From Limnohabitans sp. T6-20 (GTDB taxonomy: Bacteria > Pseudomonadota > Gammaproteobacteria > Burkholderiales > Burkholderiaceae_C): 64,000 nucleotides of DNA. The DNA lies in NCBI RefSeq assembly GCF_003063505.1, contig NZ_NERW01000001.1:70001-134000 (forward strand). Direction: 5' to 3'. Positions 50,885 through 59,906 of the stretch are shown one piece after another; within the stretch, counting starts at the first letter, position 1, and every line of letters starts with the position of its first letter. The position numbers and the translations under genes are program-made. The notes below the pieces were generated by a model. That model had not been told where the DNA came from and made no database searches. It worked only from the letters and a program-made list of their open reading frames with translations.

Positions 50885-52000
50885 TCAGGCGCAGCAGGCG
50901 TTGATCACGTCGCGCACCATGGCGTCGGGCGAGCCGCAAACCGACGCTTTGCCGGGCCCGTCGATGATCACAAACTGGATGTCGCCGCCCACGGCTTTCT
51001 TGTCCAGACGCATGTGTTCGATGTAATGGCCCGCGTTGTCGGCCGCGTCAATCACGGGGCCGCGCACCGGCAAGCCAGCGCGTTCGATCAGGGCACGCAA
51101 ACGCGCCACAAAGGCGGCATCCACTTTGCCCAGCCGCTGCGAGAGTTCGGCCGCCATGACCATGCCGCAGCCCACGGCCTCGCCGTGCAACCACACGCCA
51201 AAACCCAGACCCGCCTCAATGGCATGGCCAAAGGTGTGGCCAAAATTCAGGATGGCGCGCAGGCCCGCTTCGCGCTCGTCTTGCCCGACCACCCAGGCCT
51301 TGATCTCGCAGCTGCGCTTGACGGCGTGCGCCAAGGCCTCCGGGTTTTGCGCCATCAAGGCGTCGATGTTCGCCTCAATCCAGCCCAAGAAATCCATGTC
51401 GGCAATCGGGCCATATTTGATGACTTCGGCCAAGCCCGCGCTCAGCTCGCGCGGGGGCAAGGTGGTCAGGGTGTTCAGATCGCACACCACGCGCACGGGC
51501 TGGTAAAACGCGCCGATCATGTTTTTACCCAGAGGGTGGTTGATGGCGGTTTTGCCGCCCACCGACGAATCGACCTGCGACAGCAGGGTGGTGGGCACCT
51601 GCACAAAGGGCACGCCGCGCATGTAGCTGGCCGCGGCAAAGCCGGTCATATCACCGATCACGCCACCGCCTAAAGCAAACAGCACCGTCTTGCGGTCGCA
51701 GCCTTTGGACAGCAGCGCGTCAAAAATCAGGTTCAGGGTCTGCCAGTCTTTGTGGGCCTCGCCATCGGGCAACACCACGGTGTGGACCTGCTTGTAATGC
51801 GGGGCGATGGCGGCGCGCAAGGCGGCTTCGTACAGCGGCGCGATGGTGGCATTGGTCACGATCATGGCCGCCTGCGCTTTGGGCAAACCGGCCCAGGTGT
51901 CGGCGCGGCCGATCAGGCCCTGGCCAATGTGGATGTCGTAACTGCGGTCGTCCAGCGAAATGGCGACTTTTTGAATGAGGGATGTAGAGGACTCGGACAT
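50885..52000 (-). CDS. aroB: 3-dehydroquinate synthase
   Basis: Shikimate pathway enzyme that converts DAHP to 3-dehydroquinate, NAD and zinc dependent, 371 aa. Marks are [42 protein letters not shown] and the zinc-site [11 protein letters not shown]. It lies 32 bases after aroK and 12 before dgt. Confidence 0.96.
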   Translation of the reverse strand: MSESSTSLIQKVAISLDDRSYDIHIGQGLIGRADTWAGLPKAQAAMIVTNATIAPLYEAALRAAIAPHYKQVHTVVLPDGEAHKDWQTLNLIFDALLSKGCDRKTVLFALGGGVIGDMTGFAAASYMRGVPFVQVPTTLLSQVDSSVGGKTAINHPLGKNMIGAFYQPVRVVCDLNTLTTLPPRELSAGLAEVIKYGPIADMDFLGWIEANIDALMAQNPEALAHAVKRSCEIKAWVVGQDEREAGLRAILNFGHTFGHAIEAGLGFGVWLHGEAVGCGMVMAAELSQRLGKVDAAFVARLRALIERAGLPVRGPVIDAADNAGHYIEHMRLDKKAVGGDIQFVIIDGPGKASVCGSPDAMVRDVINACCA

Positions 52001-52032
52001 AGGCCCCGAGTGTAGGGGCTTTGGGGCGTATT

Positions 52033-52608
52033 TCAGGGATTGGCGACTGGGCCGACCACCGCTGTCGCCGATGCCTGGGCTGGGGGGTTGGCAGGCAAAT
52101 GCCCGGCCAGTTCCAGCTGCATGACGATCATGTTGACCAGCGTGGCCACCGACGGCCGCCCGGTTTCGATGACAAAGTGGGCCGCCTCGCGGTACAGCGG
52201 GTCGCGCGCCTCAAACAGCGCACGCAGCCGGGCCAGCGGGTCGTCCACCTGCAGCAAAGGCCGCGCCGTGTCATGGCGGACGCGACGAAACACGTCTTCA
52301 GGTGTGGAGCGCAGATAGATCACATGGCCCCGCTCGCGCAAATGGCGGCGGTTGGCTTCGCGCAAGACAGAGCCCCCACCGGTCGCGATCACACCTTCGT
52401 GCGATTGGGTCAGGTCGTCGAGCACTTGCTGCTCCACATCGCGGAAGCTGTCTTCGCCTTCGCGGGCAAAGAATTCCCGGATCGAGCAACCCAGGCGGTG
52501 CTCAATCACATGGTCGGAATCGACAAAGGGCACCCCCAAGCGGCGCGCCAGCTGCCGACCGATGGTGGTTTTGCCCGAGCCCGGAAGGCCCACGAAGATG
52601 ATGCTCAA
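52033..52608 (-). CDS. aroK: Shikimate kinase
   Basis: Phosphorylates shikimate at the 3-OH, 191 aa. It has a P-loop GLPGSGKT (7-14), the shikimate-binding DSDHVIE, and a lid segment RPLLQ. The start is chosen as the TTG at 52608 (then [14 protein letters not shown]), after a GTGAGA stretch; no ATG is nearby. An in-frame start 12 codons upstream (MWPSRHF) is possible. It is downstream of pilQ across 127 bases. Confidence 0.93.
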   Translation of the reverse strand: MSIIFVGLPGSGKTTIGRQLARRLGVPFVDSDHVIEHRLGCSIREFFAREGEDSFRDVEQQVLDDLTQSHEGVIATGGGSVLREANRRHLRERGHVIYLRSTPEDVFRRVRHDTARPLLQVDDPLARLRALFEARDPLYREAAHFVIETGRPSVATLVNMIVMQLELAGHLPANPPAQASATAVVGPVANP

Positions 52609-52735
52609 GAAAGTCTCACACTGAAAATGTCGGCTTGGCCACACCCCAAAGTGGCCTGCAGCGCGGAGGCACCAAGTGTATTCGACCGCTTGGGGGGCAT
52701 TTCGGGCGCTTCAGCCCAGCCCCAAGCACAGCCCC

Positions 52736-54205
52736 TCAGGGCGGCAGTGTGGTCGGGGCATCGGCCACCACCCGGGGCGTCAGGAAGATCAGCAACTCGC
52801 TTTTGCGCCGGGTCTGGTCGCGGTTTTTGAACAACCAGCCCAAACCTGGCACATCACCCAGCCCCGGGACTTTGGCTTCGTCGTTGCGGTTGGTTTCTTC
52901 GTAAATGCCACCCAGCACCACGGTGCCGCCATCTTCCACGCGCACCTGGGTTTTCACATGCTTGGTGTTGATGGCATAGCCCGCAGGGGTGATTTGCCCC
53001 ACGCTGTCGCGGTTCACATCCACATCCAGCACGACCGAGCCGTCAGGCGTGATTTGGGGCGTCACTTCCAGCTTGAGGTTGGCTTTGCGAAACGAAATCG
53101 CGGTCACGCCGTTGCCCACGGCGGTTTGGTAGGGCAGCTCGGTACCCTGCTCAATGAGGGCTTTGGTCTGGTCGGCCGTCACCACGCGGGGGCGCGAGAC
53201 CACCTTGCCCAAGCCCGCAGCCTCCAGGGCCGAAATTTCCACATTGATGAAGCGGTCCGCGGCGGCATTGAAGAGCGAGACAGCAAAGGTGGCCGGGGTG
53301 TTGAGCGTTTGCCCTGCCGACCCCGCCGGCAAGTTGACCTGGTTGCCCGCCACCGTCCCGGCAGCCGCAGGCTGGTTGCCAGCGCCCACGCTCAGCGTGT
53401 TCGAGCGGCCTTGCACCTTCAGCGGAATCGCCAGCCCCGCCCCCAAACGCACGCCCAGTGACTGGCCAAACTGGTCATCGGCCTCCACAATGCGCGCCTC
53501 GATCAGGATTTGCCGCACCGGCACATCCAGCTGGGCCAGCATTTTTTCCAGGTCCAACAAACGCGCGGGCAAGTCTGAAATAAAAAGTTGGTTGGTACGG
53601 GGCTCGGCCAACACACTGCCACGCGCACTCAACCAACGCCCGCCTGTGCTGCCAGCCGCACCGCCTTGCAAACGCTGGGCGACCTCGGTGGCGCGGGCAT
53701 ATTGCAAACGCAAGGACAGCATGTGCAGCGGGCTCACCGCGTCCAAAGCGGCTTGGGCATCGAGCTGTTTTTTCTCGCGCAAAGCCCATTCGCCTTGCGG
53801 TGCCACCCAGAGCACACGCCCCTCCAAGCGCGAGACCAGGCCTTTGGACTGCAAAACGATGTTCAAGGCTTGTTGCCACGGCACCTCGGTCAGACGCACG
53901 CTCACTTGCCCCACCACACCCTCGGTGGGCACCACATTCAAGCCCGAAAAATCGGCAAACACCTGCAACAAGGCTTTCAGCTCGATGTTCTGAAAGTTCA
54001 AGCTGATCGGCTTGTTGTCTGGCGTTGGAACACCCAAGCCTGCACGCGGGTCTGCACTTGGCCCTGCGCTGACTGCGGTCTCGCCCACCAGCAACGGGGC
54101 TTGCGGCGAAGGGGTTTCGGCAGATTGCGCCCATGACGAGAGCGCAAGGCTGAAGCCCAACACACCACCACAGCCGTACACACCCCATTTTTGGAAGCTC
54201 ATCAT
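52736..54205 (-). CDS. pilQ: Type IV pilus secretin PilQ (short form)
   Basis: Outer-membrane secretin pore for the pilus, 489 aa; typical PilQ is around 700. A signal peptide (about 1-26, ending SWA-QS) is followed by an STN/N0 domain (SLNFQNIELKALLQVFADFSG), an N1 domain (LDLEKMLAQLDVPVRQILIEARIVEA) and the secretin core (VVSRPRVVTADQTKALIEQGTELPY to SELLIFLTPRVV). The AMIN domains that anchor PilQ to peptidoglycan are absent. It overlaps the fused pilO-pilP gene by 4 bases. Confidence 0.92.
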   Translation of the reverse strand: MMSFQKWGVYGCGGVLGFSLALSSWAQSAETPSPQAPLLVGETAVSAGPSADPRAGLGVPTPDNKPISLNFQNIELKALLQVFADFSGLNVVPTEGVVGQVSVRLTEVPWQQALNIVLQSKGLVSRLEGRVLWVAPQGEWALREKKQLDAQAALDAVSPLHMLSLRLQYARATEVAQRLQGGAAGSTGGRWLSARGSVLAEPRTNQLFISDLPARLLDLEKMLAQLDVPVRQILIEARIVEADDQFGQSLGVRLGAGLAIPLKVQGRSNTLSVGAGNQPAAAGTVAGNQVNLPAGSAGQTLNTPATFAVSLFNAAADRFINVEISALEAAGLGKVVSRPRVVTADQTKALIEQGTELPYQTAVGNGVTAISFRKANLKLEVTPQITPDGSVVLDVDVNRDSVGQITPAGYAINTKHVKTQVRVEDGGTVVLGGIYEETNRNDEAKVPGLGDVPGLGWLFKNRDQTRRKSELLIFLTPRVVADAPTTLPP

Positions 54206-55308
54206 CGCTTGGTCCCGTCCTTTGGTTCGTCACGCCGTTCGCCCCATCCCAGCATCAACATCGGCCCCTGCGCCAAGCGCAAGCTGACGCCCGCATCGGT
54301 GATGGCAGCGACCCGATGCCCTTCTTGTGTGACCCGCTGTCCCTGGCTCACCCTGACCCAATGCGGCCCCGCTGACAAGATCGCTTGTCGATCAGCCCCT
54401 TGCTGCCAGAGCCCCGCCAAACGCACACGGGCCAAAGGCCAATGACGAGGGTCCTCGGGCAAAGGATCAGGGCCGGCAACTGCGACGGCGACGGCGGCCC
54501 CCGAAGCCCCGGAAACACCTGAGGCACCTGACGCACTGGCGCTGGCATCGGCCGATTCGGCCAAACGCACAGCATCTCCACCCGAAGGCAAGCCCTTGGC
54601 CTGTGCAAACACAACAGCCTCTGAACGCCCCAACGAACGCGGCTCCAGCAGGGTCAGCTGATCCCAAGCCCCATCAGGCTCTGGCTGTGCGTGCACGCCA
54701 GCATCGCTAGGGCGCAGCCAGACCCGCAGCACCGCATCGATCTGGACTTCTTCAGGATGGGCCGTTGCGGCCACGCTGATCCGGTCGATCGAACACACCG
54801 GCCCGGCTTGGGTGAAGGCGGCCCAAACATGTGACCAATCCTCAAAACGTCCCAGCAAACGCACCGCCACCGCCTGGCTGGGCAAGCCTGCCGTGCTTCC
54901 AGCAGCCAAGCTGGGCGGCAAGGGGCGCAAAGACTGCAGGCTCAATCCGCCCCCCGTCAAGGCCTGTTGCAAATCGACCCAAATTTGCCCTTGCCGCGCC
55001 TGCACCGGCAAACTCATGAGCATGTTCTGCTGATCAGCGGGTAATGGCTTGTCAGGGTTGCCCGACAAGCCCGCAGGCAAGGTCGCCAATTGTTGGTGCA
55101 ATTGCGCGACCGCTTGCGCAACGTTTGCATGGTCTTCGCTGACCTGCGCCTGCGCCAGCCAAACACCCGACAAACCCACCACCCAACCCGTGATCGCAAA
55201 ACCCCACCGGCGCAGCCACCGCTCAAGCAAGCGTTGCAGGTGGGGCCAGCGCCATGCGTCCCCCGACAGTTCGCGCACCGGGTATCCCGGCTGGTGATCC
55301 GGGTTCAT
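54202..55308 (-). CDS. Fused PilO/PilP-like pilus alignment protein
   Basis: Inner-membrane alignment protein, 368 aa, in one unbroken frame. The N-terminal half looks PilO-like: a short cytoplasmic part, one helix (about 35-53: GFAITGWVVGLSGVWLAQA), a heptad-rich stretch and a periplasmic domain (about 100-215). After an Ala/Ser/Gly-rich linker (about 250-275), residues 285-360 match the PilP beta-domain (WPLARVRLAGLWQQGADRQAILSAGPHWVRVSQGQRVTQEGHRVAAI). No lipobox precedes the PilP part. It overlaps pilN by 4 bases and pilQ by 4. It thus replaces two separate genes; the assignment is by topology, position and weak similarity. Confidence 0.75.
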   Translation of the reverse strand: MNPDHQPGYPVRELSGDAWRWPHLQRLLERWLRRWGFAITGWVVGLSGVWLAQAQVSEDHANVAQAVAQLHQQLATLPAGLSGNPDKPLPADQQNMLMSLPVQARQGQIWVDLQQALTGGGLSLQSLRPLPPSLAAGSTAGLPSQAVAVRLLGRFEDWSHVWAAFTQAGPVCSIDRISVAATAHPEEVQIDAVLRVWLRPSDAGVHAQPEPDGAWDQLTLLEPRSLGRSEAVVFAQAKGLPSGGDAVRLAESADASASASGASGVSGASGAAVAVAVAGPDPLPEDPRHWPLARVRLAGLWQQGADRQAILSAGPHWVRVSQGQRVTQEGHRVAAITDAGVSLRLAQGPMLMLGWGERRDEPKDGTKR

Positions 55309-55886
55309 GGTTTGGGTCCTGGTGCGCGCGGCAACGGAACAAGCGAAGCACCGTGCACTGCGGGCCACACAGCCTGCCAAACGAAGCTCACCCCCTCATG
55401 GGGCGCCGTCGTGATGCTCGCCAGCGCCAAGGGGTGGTCCAGCTGATCGGACAGTCTTTGCTGGGCATGGGTTATCGCGTCAATGTGTGCGCTTGTGCCT
55501 TGGAACTCGATTTTTTCGGCCTCGGCCTGCAAACGCTCCAGCCTCAAGCCACTTTGCCGGGCTTCTGTTTGCAAGCTTTCATGCAAAGCCGCCCAAGCCT
55601 GCTGATGTTGTGCAACCTGTTTCAAATGCGCCATCTGCTCGGTTTGCAAACGCGATTGGGTTTGGCGTCGCACGGCTTCTTTGGCCAGTTGCGTTCGCGT
55701 GGCCACACTCGCTTGCAACAGGCTTTGCTCTTGCTGGAGCCGCACGGTCTGCAGCGCTTGCCATTGCAGCCATCCCCACGCGATGGCCCCGCCCAAGAGC
55801 AGTCCTGCCAAGCTGCTCCACCACCGATGAAAAATCTTTTGTTGCCGAGCCAAGCTCGGGTAATGGAGCACATTGAGCGCACGCAT
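55305..55886 (-). CDS. pilN: PilN-like pilus alignment protein
   Basis: Bitopic protein, 193 aa. It has a short cytoplasmic N-terminus (MRALNVLHYPSLARQ) that would bind PilM, one helix (about 25-42) and a long coiled-coil stretch (about 45-110) before a small periplasmic domain. The ATG at 55886 overlaps the pilM stop by one base (TGATG). Sequence conservation is weak; the call rests on topology and on order. Confidence 0.75.
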   Translation of the reverse strand: MRALNVLHYPSLARQQKIFHRWWSSLAGLLLGGAIAWGWLQWQALQTVRLQQEQSLLQASVATRTQLAKEAVRRQTQSRLQTEQMAHLKQVAQHQQAWAALHESLQTEARQSGLRLERLQAEAEKIEFQGTSAHIDAITHAQQRLSDQLDHPLALASITTAPHEGVSFVWQAVWPAVHGASLVPLPRAPGPKP

Positions 55887-56635
55887 CACTGCCAAGCCTT
55901 CAGCGCCAGGCCGCTTGCCACCAAGCGCGGGCCTGTCGGCGTGCTCAGGACTTGCCGGATGGCCTCATCGATCGCCTCATTCGAATCGGACGGCTCACCT
56001 TCGTCCGTCAAACCGGTCGGCTGCGTCAAGCGAAATTGCCAGTCTTGCGGTGCCTGGGTCAGCAAACTGGCCACGCCCCCTTGCAATGCACGAACGCCAC
56101 GCTCGGCGGCTTGGGCTTCAGACTCGACCGCAGCCAAACGCCAACCCGCCGCCCTTGTGCAGTCCTTGAATTCGACCATGTGCGCCTGCGCGCAACCCAT
56201 CCAGTGCACACGCTGCACGAGGCCATCGGTCAAGGGGGCCGGTTCAAAGTCAAAATTCACTTCATCGGGTGACAACTGAAGCGCCTGAGACACCTCCAGC
56301 TGCACCTCATAAAGCCAATCTTCTTCTGGCAAGTGCGCCGGGAAATCGATGACCCCCTCCTGCAAATGGGCAGCAGGCAAGGCCATGTTCAAACGGTGCC
56401 GAGCACCACCGCGCAAGCGTCCGTTGTGACGCAAGGCCTGGCTCAACCAAGCCAGATCCGTCAAACCCGAACCGGCGGGCGCCTGCAAAGAGACCGTGGT
56501 GTGCACCTTGGCCAAGCCACGGCTTTGTCGGGTCAATCCCACCAAAGCCCAAGCCATTCCGTGTGGGGCCAAACCCCAGGCCTGGCGGGCCGACCGGGAA
56601 GTCAACCGCCGCCACCAATGCGCCAATGCCTGCAT
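55886..56635 (-). CDS. pilM: PilM-like actin-fold protein (short)
   Basis: Cytoplasmic pilus assembly protein, 249 aa; typical PilM is around 350 with an FtsA/actin fold and ATP-binding site. Only parts resemble the family (LPEEDWLYEVQLEVSQALQLSPDEVNFDFEP and VHWMGCAQAHMVEFKDCTRAAGWRLAAVESE). The nucleotide-binding GSxxxK-type segment is not evident. The ATG at 56635 has GGGAGG seven bases upstream and is preferred to 56689. First gene of the unit, divergent from PBP1A. Confidence comes mainly from position. Confidence 0.68.
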   Translation of the reverse strand: MQALAHWWRRLTSRSARQAWGLAPHGMAWALVGLTRQSRGLAKVHTTVSLQAPAGSGLTDLAWLSQALRHNGRLRGGARHRLNMALPAAHLQEGVIDFPAHLPEEDWLYEVQLEVSQALQLSPDEVNFDFEPAPLTDGLVQRVHWMGCAQAHMVEFKDCTRAAGWRLAAVESEAQAAERGVRALQGGVASLLTQAPQDWQFRLTQPTGLTDEGEPSDSNEAIDEAIRQVLSTPTGPRLVASGLALKAWQ

Positions 56636-56772
56636 GCCGTGCCTCCCTGGGAAGGGACCTGAATGGCCTTCCGAGAGGTTTTGTAACATGAATCAGCGTT
56701 CATGACAATTTTTTGAAAACCAAATAATTCAAAAAGTATTTTGAAACACCTGTTGGCTCAGTCCAGGATTTT

Positions 56773-56778
56773 TATAAT
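56773..56778 (+). promoter_or_regulatory. Putative -10 element of the PBP1A gene
   Basis: A perfect TATAAT with a weak candidate -35 (ctgttg at 56750-56755, 17-base spacing). It would start transcription near 56785, leaving a leader of about 37 bases before the ATG at 56822. That leader contains a 6-bp inverted repeat (gcagcc / ggctgc). Confidence 0.5.
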
Positions 56779-56821
56779 GTGCGGCAGCCTGCGCCTTGTT
56801 GGCTGCACCACCAGCCCACCT

Positions 56822-59212
56822 ATGCCATCCAAAGACACCCCCTCTCCAGAAAAGCAACGCCCCAGAGAGGTTGCCCCAGCGTCCACCCCCACCGCATGGT
56901 TTGTGAAAGTGGCTTTGTGGGCACTGGGTCTCATGGCCGCTGGACTGCTGTCCATCCTCTTGGTGGTGGGTGTGGCCATGGTCATCGCCTATCCCAACTT
57001 GCCCGACATTTCTGACTTGGCAGATTACAAGCCCAAGCTGCCTTTGCGGGTGTACACCGCCGACGGCCAGTTGATGGGCGAATTCGGCGAAGAACGGCGC
57101 AACCTCACCCCCATCAAAGACATCCCGAAAGTGATGAAAGACGCGGTGCTGTCCATCGAAGACAACCGCTTTTACCAACACGGCGGCGTGGATTACCTGG
57201 GCATCTTGCGTGCGGGCATTGCCAACGTGGGCCGTGTGAAAAGCCAGGGCGCTTCAACCATCACCATGCAGGTGGCGCGCAACGTTTACCTGTCCTCCGA
57301 GAAAACCTACACCCGCAAAATTTATGAAATTTTGCTGACCTACAAACTCGAGCACATGTTGAGCAAGGACCAGATCCTTGAAATCTACATGAACCAGATT
57401 TTCCTGGGCAACCGTGCCTATGGTTTTGCATCCGCCTGTGAAATCTACTTTGGCAAACCGCTCAAGGAAATCACCGTCGCCGAAGCCGCCATGCTGGCTG
57501 GCTTGCCCAAAGCGCCGTCGGCCTACAACCCGATCAGCAACCCCAAACGCGCCCGGTCACGTCAGCTCTACATCATCGAGCGGATGGAAGAAAACGGCTA
57601 CATCACCACGGCCCAAGCCAAAGAAGCCAAAGCCGAGCCGCTCAAACTGAGGTCTGCGGCCGACAAAAAAATCCTGCACGCCGAATACGTGGCCGAAACC
57701 GTCAGGCAGATGGTCTTCGCCCAATATGGTCAAGAAACCTACACGCGCGGCCTGAACGTTTACACCACCGTCCAATCGACCGAACAAATGGCCGCCTACA
57801 AGGCCTTGCGACAGGGCATCATGGATTTTGAGCGCCGCCAGATTTACCGGGGCCCCGAAAAATTCATCGACCTGCCCGCCGACGCCAAAAAGATGGAAGA
57901 CGCGATCGACGATGCACTGGAAGACCATCCGGACAACGGCGATGTGCTCTCAGCCGTGGTTCTGGAAGCCTCGCCCCGCAAAGTGGTGGTCGTTCGTCAA
58001 AACGGTGAGCAAATCAGCATCACAGGCGACGGACTCAAGCCCGCCCAATCGGGTCTGTCTGACAAGACACCACCGGCCAAGCAGATTCGCAAAGGCGCCC
58101 TGATCCGCGTTACCCAGACCCCCAAGGGCGCATGGGAAATCACCCAACTGCCGGAAGTGGAAGGTGCCTTTGTCGCGCTCACCCCTCAAACAGGGGCCAT
58201 TCGGGCCTTGGTCGGGGGTTTTGACTTTGCCAAAAACAAATTCAACCACGTGACGCAGGCCTGGCGTCAACCGGGCTCCAGTTTCAAACCGTTCATTTAT
58301 TCAGCGGCGCTGGAAAAGGGCTTCACACCGGCCACCGTGGTCAACGACGCGCCTTTGTTCTTTGACAGTGGCGTCACGGGCGGGCAACCTTGGGAGCCCA
58401 AAAACTACGACGGCAAGTTTGACGGCCCGATGAGCCTGCGCACCGGTTTGGCCAAATCGAAAAACATGATCTCGATCCGAATCTTGCAAGCGGTCGGCGC
58501 GCGCCCTGCACAGGAGTGGATTACCCGGTTTGGTTTTGACGAAGACAAGCACCCCGCTTACCTGACGATGGCGCTGGGTGCCGGATCGGTCACCCCCATG
58601 CAAATGGCCACCGGCTACTCGGTGTTCGCGAATGGCGGCTACCGCGTTCAGCCCCACTTGATCACCCGAATCACCGACTTCAAGGAGCGCGTGTTGGTTG
58701 AGAGTCCAGAGCCCACCCAACTCGGCGAGGCGAACTCAGCCATCCCGGCCCGAAATGCTTTTGTCATGACCAGTCTGCTGCAAGAAGTCACGCGTTCGGG
58801 CACCGCCGCACGCGCCCAAGCCACGCTTCGCCGTCCGGACATTTACGGCAAAACAGGCACCACCAACGATGCGATGGACGCCTGGTTTGCAGGCTACCAG
58901 CACCATTTGGCTGCGGTGGTCTGGATTGGCTACGACGCTCCACGCAAGCTGGGTGACCGCGAAACAGGCGGCGGCTTGAGCCTGCCGGTGTGGATCAGCT
59001 TCATGGAAACAGCTTTGCGCGGCGTGCCTGTTTCAGAACCGCCCGTACCAGAAGGCCTGGTGAACGTGGGCGGTGACTGGATGTACGAGGAATACGCCAA
59101 AGGCGGCGGCGTGAGCACATTGGGCACGGGCAACGAGGCTTCAGGCAAAGCCCCACATGCAACGCCCCCAGCTGAAGAGCGCAATCGGATTCTGGATCTG
59201 TTCCGAAACTGA
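56822..59212 (+). CDS. Penicillin-binding protein 1A (class A, bifunctional)
   Basis: Peptidoglycan glycosyltransferase and DD-transpeptidase, 796 aa. It has an N-terminal cytoplasmic stretch, one helix (about 34-59), then the GT51 domain with the catalytic Glu in SIEDNRFYQHGGVD and the GASTITMQ signature. The transpeptidase has S486-S-F-K489, SKN and K677-T-G. The start at 56822 is chosen because upstream frames lie before or in the predicted promoter. It is divergent from pilM, an old conserved arrangement. Confidence 0.93.
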   Translation: MPSKDTPSPEKQRPREVAPASTPTAWFVKVALWALGLMAAGLLSILLVVGVAMVIAYPNLPDISDLADYKPKLPLRVYTADGQLMGEFGEERRNLTPIKDIPKVMKDAVLSIEDNRFYQHGGVDYLGILRAGIANVGRVKSQGASTITMQVARNVYLSSEKTYTRKIYEILLTYKLEHMLSKDQILEIYMNQIFLGNRAYGFASACEIYFGKPLKEITVAEAAMLAGLPKAPSAYNPISNPKRARSRQLYIIERMEENGYITTAQAKEAKAEPLKLRSAADKKILHAEYVAETVRQMVFAQYGQETYTRGLNVYTTVQSTEQMAAYKALRQGIMDFERRQIYRGPEKFIDLPADAKKMEDAIDDALEDHPDNGDVLSAVVLEASPRKVVVVRQNGEQISITGDGLKPAQSGLSDKTPPAKQIRKGALIRVTQTPKGAWEITQLPEVEGAFVALTPQTGAIRALVGGFDFAKNKFNHVTQAWRQPGSSFKPFIYSAALEKGFTPATVVNDAPLFFDSGVTGGQPWEPKNYDGKFDGPMSLRTGLAKSKNMISIRILQAVGARPAQEWITRFGFDEDKHPAYLTMALGAGSVTPMQMATGYSVFANGGYRVQPHLITRITDFKERVLVESPEPTQLGEANSAIPARNAFVMTSLLQEVTRSGTAARAQATLRRPDIYGKTGTTNDAMDAWFAGYQHHLAAVVWIGYDAPRKLGDRETGGGLSLPVWISFMETALRGVPVSEPPVPEGLVNVGGDWMYEEYAKGGGVSTLGTGNEASGKAPHATPPAEERNRILDLFRN

Positions 59213-59232
59213 AGGCCACCCAACGGCCAACT

Positions 59233-59262
59233 GCTGGCACTGGGCAGGCGCCCCTTGCCAGC
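59233..59262. terminator. Hairpin between convergent PBP1A and cyaY
   Basis: A 7-bp outer stem (gctggca / tgccagc) plus an inner gggc/gccc pair. It lacks a T-run, so it is a possible rather than certain terminator. Confidence 0.5.
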
Positions 59263-59270
59263 GCTCCCAC

Positions 59271-59600
59271 TCAGGGCTTGAACAACAGGCTTTGACCGGC
59301 CTGCTCTGACGCGTAACGCGACAGGCTTTCCCAAAACTCCCCCTGTCCCTTGGTGTCCACCCAGTGTGTGCCGTCAAACTTGTAATGAAAACCACCGCAG
59401 CGGGCCGCCAACCACACCTCGTGCAAGGGCTTTTGCAGATTGATCACGATCTGGCTGCGGTTGGGAAAGGTCAGCGTGACCATGCCACCCGTGCGCTGGT
59501 TGTCGATGTCGGCATCGGTGTCGTCGTTCAGGCGATCGCTGCTGATCTCCACGCCGGCGAGCAGGCGTTCAGCTTGGTCCAGAAATTCAAGGTCGGTCAT
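59271..59600 (-). CDS. cyaY: Iron-sulfur cluster assembly regulator CyaY (frataxin)
   Basis: Bacterial frataxin, iron-binding modulator of Fe-S assembly, 109 aa. Acidic first helix ([32 protein letters not shown]) and the beta-sheet core [40 protein letters not shown] are diagnostic. It is divergent from the LptM-like gene with only 12 bases between starts, so regulatory sites must lie inside neighbouring reading frames. Confidence 0.95.
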   Translation of the reverse strand: MTDLEFLDQAERLLAGVEISSDRLNDDTDADIDNQRTGGMVTLTFPNRSQIVINLQKPLHEVWLAARCGGFHYKFDGTHWVDTKGQGEFWESLSRYASEQAGQSLLFKP

Positions 59601-59612
59601 TACAATCGCTGC

Positions 59613-59906
59613 ATGTTGAAGGTATTGAAGATTCTAGTCACGGCGCATGCCCTTGTCGGCAGTGCGGCGATGTTGGCCGCATGCGGCCAAAAAGGCCCGC
59701 TGGTTTTGCCCAGCACACCCGAGTCTGCCGGGCGAGCCACCCTGCCTCAAACCTTGAGCCCATGGCGAGTCCAGCCCGCGCCTGGCACCCCAGCTGCACA
59801 GCCCAGCTCCCAAACCGAAACCCCTGCTCCCGTGGCTGCACCGTCTGGTGCACCCGCCACAGCCCCCCTGACCGCACCTGAGGCACCCGCTGCCGCCCCA
59901 CGATGA
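59613..59906 (+). CDS. LptM-like small lipoprotein (YifL family)
   Basis: Small outer-membrane lipoprotein, 97 aa. The signal peptide ends in a lipobox (LAAC, Cys24), followed by GQKGPLVLP, the family signature. The rest is Ala/Pro-rich and probably disordered. E. coli LptM helps LptD maturation; that role here is inferred. It overlaps lysA by 4 bases, the same cyaY-lptM-lysA neighbourhood as in enterobacteria. Confidence 0.88.
   Translation: MLKVLKILVTAHALVGSAAMLAACGQKGPLVLPSTPESAGRATLPQTLSPWRVQPAPGTPAAQPSSQTETPAPVAAPSGAPATAPLTAPEAPAAAPR

Noticed and set aside
52609-52644. Twelve-residue N-terminal extension of shikimate kinase
   Set aside because: It would place atypical residues ([11 protein letters not shown]) before the fold; the TTG at 52608 gives a normal family start, though proof is lacking.
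54202-55308. Possibility that the PilO-PilP fusion is a sequencing frameshift or missed stop
   Set aside because: The frame is continuous with a plausible linker and has 4-base overlaps at both ends, so an error is not needed to explain it.
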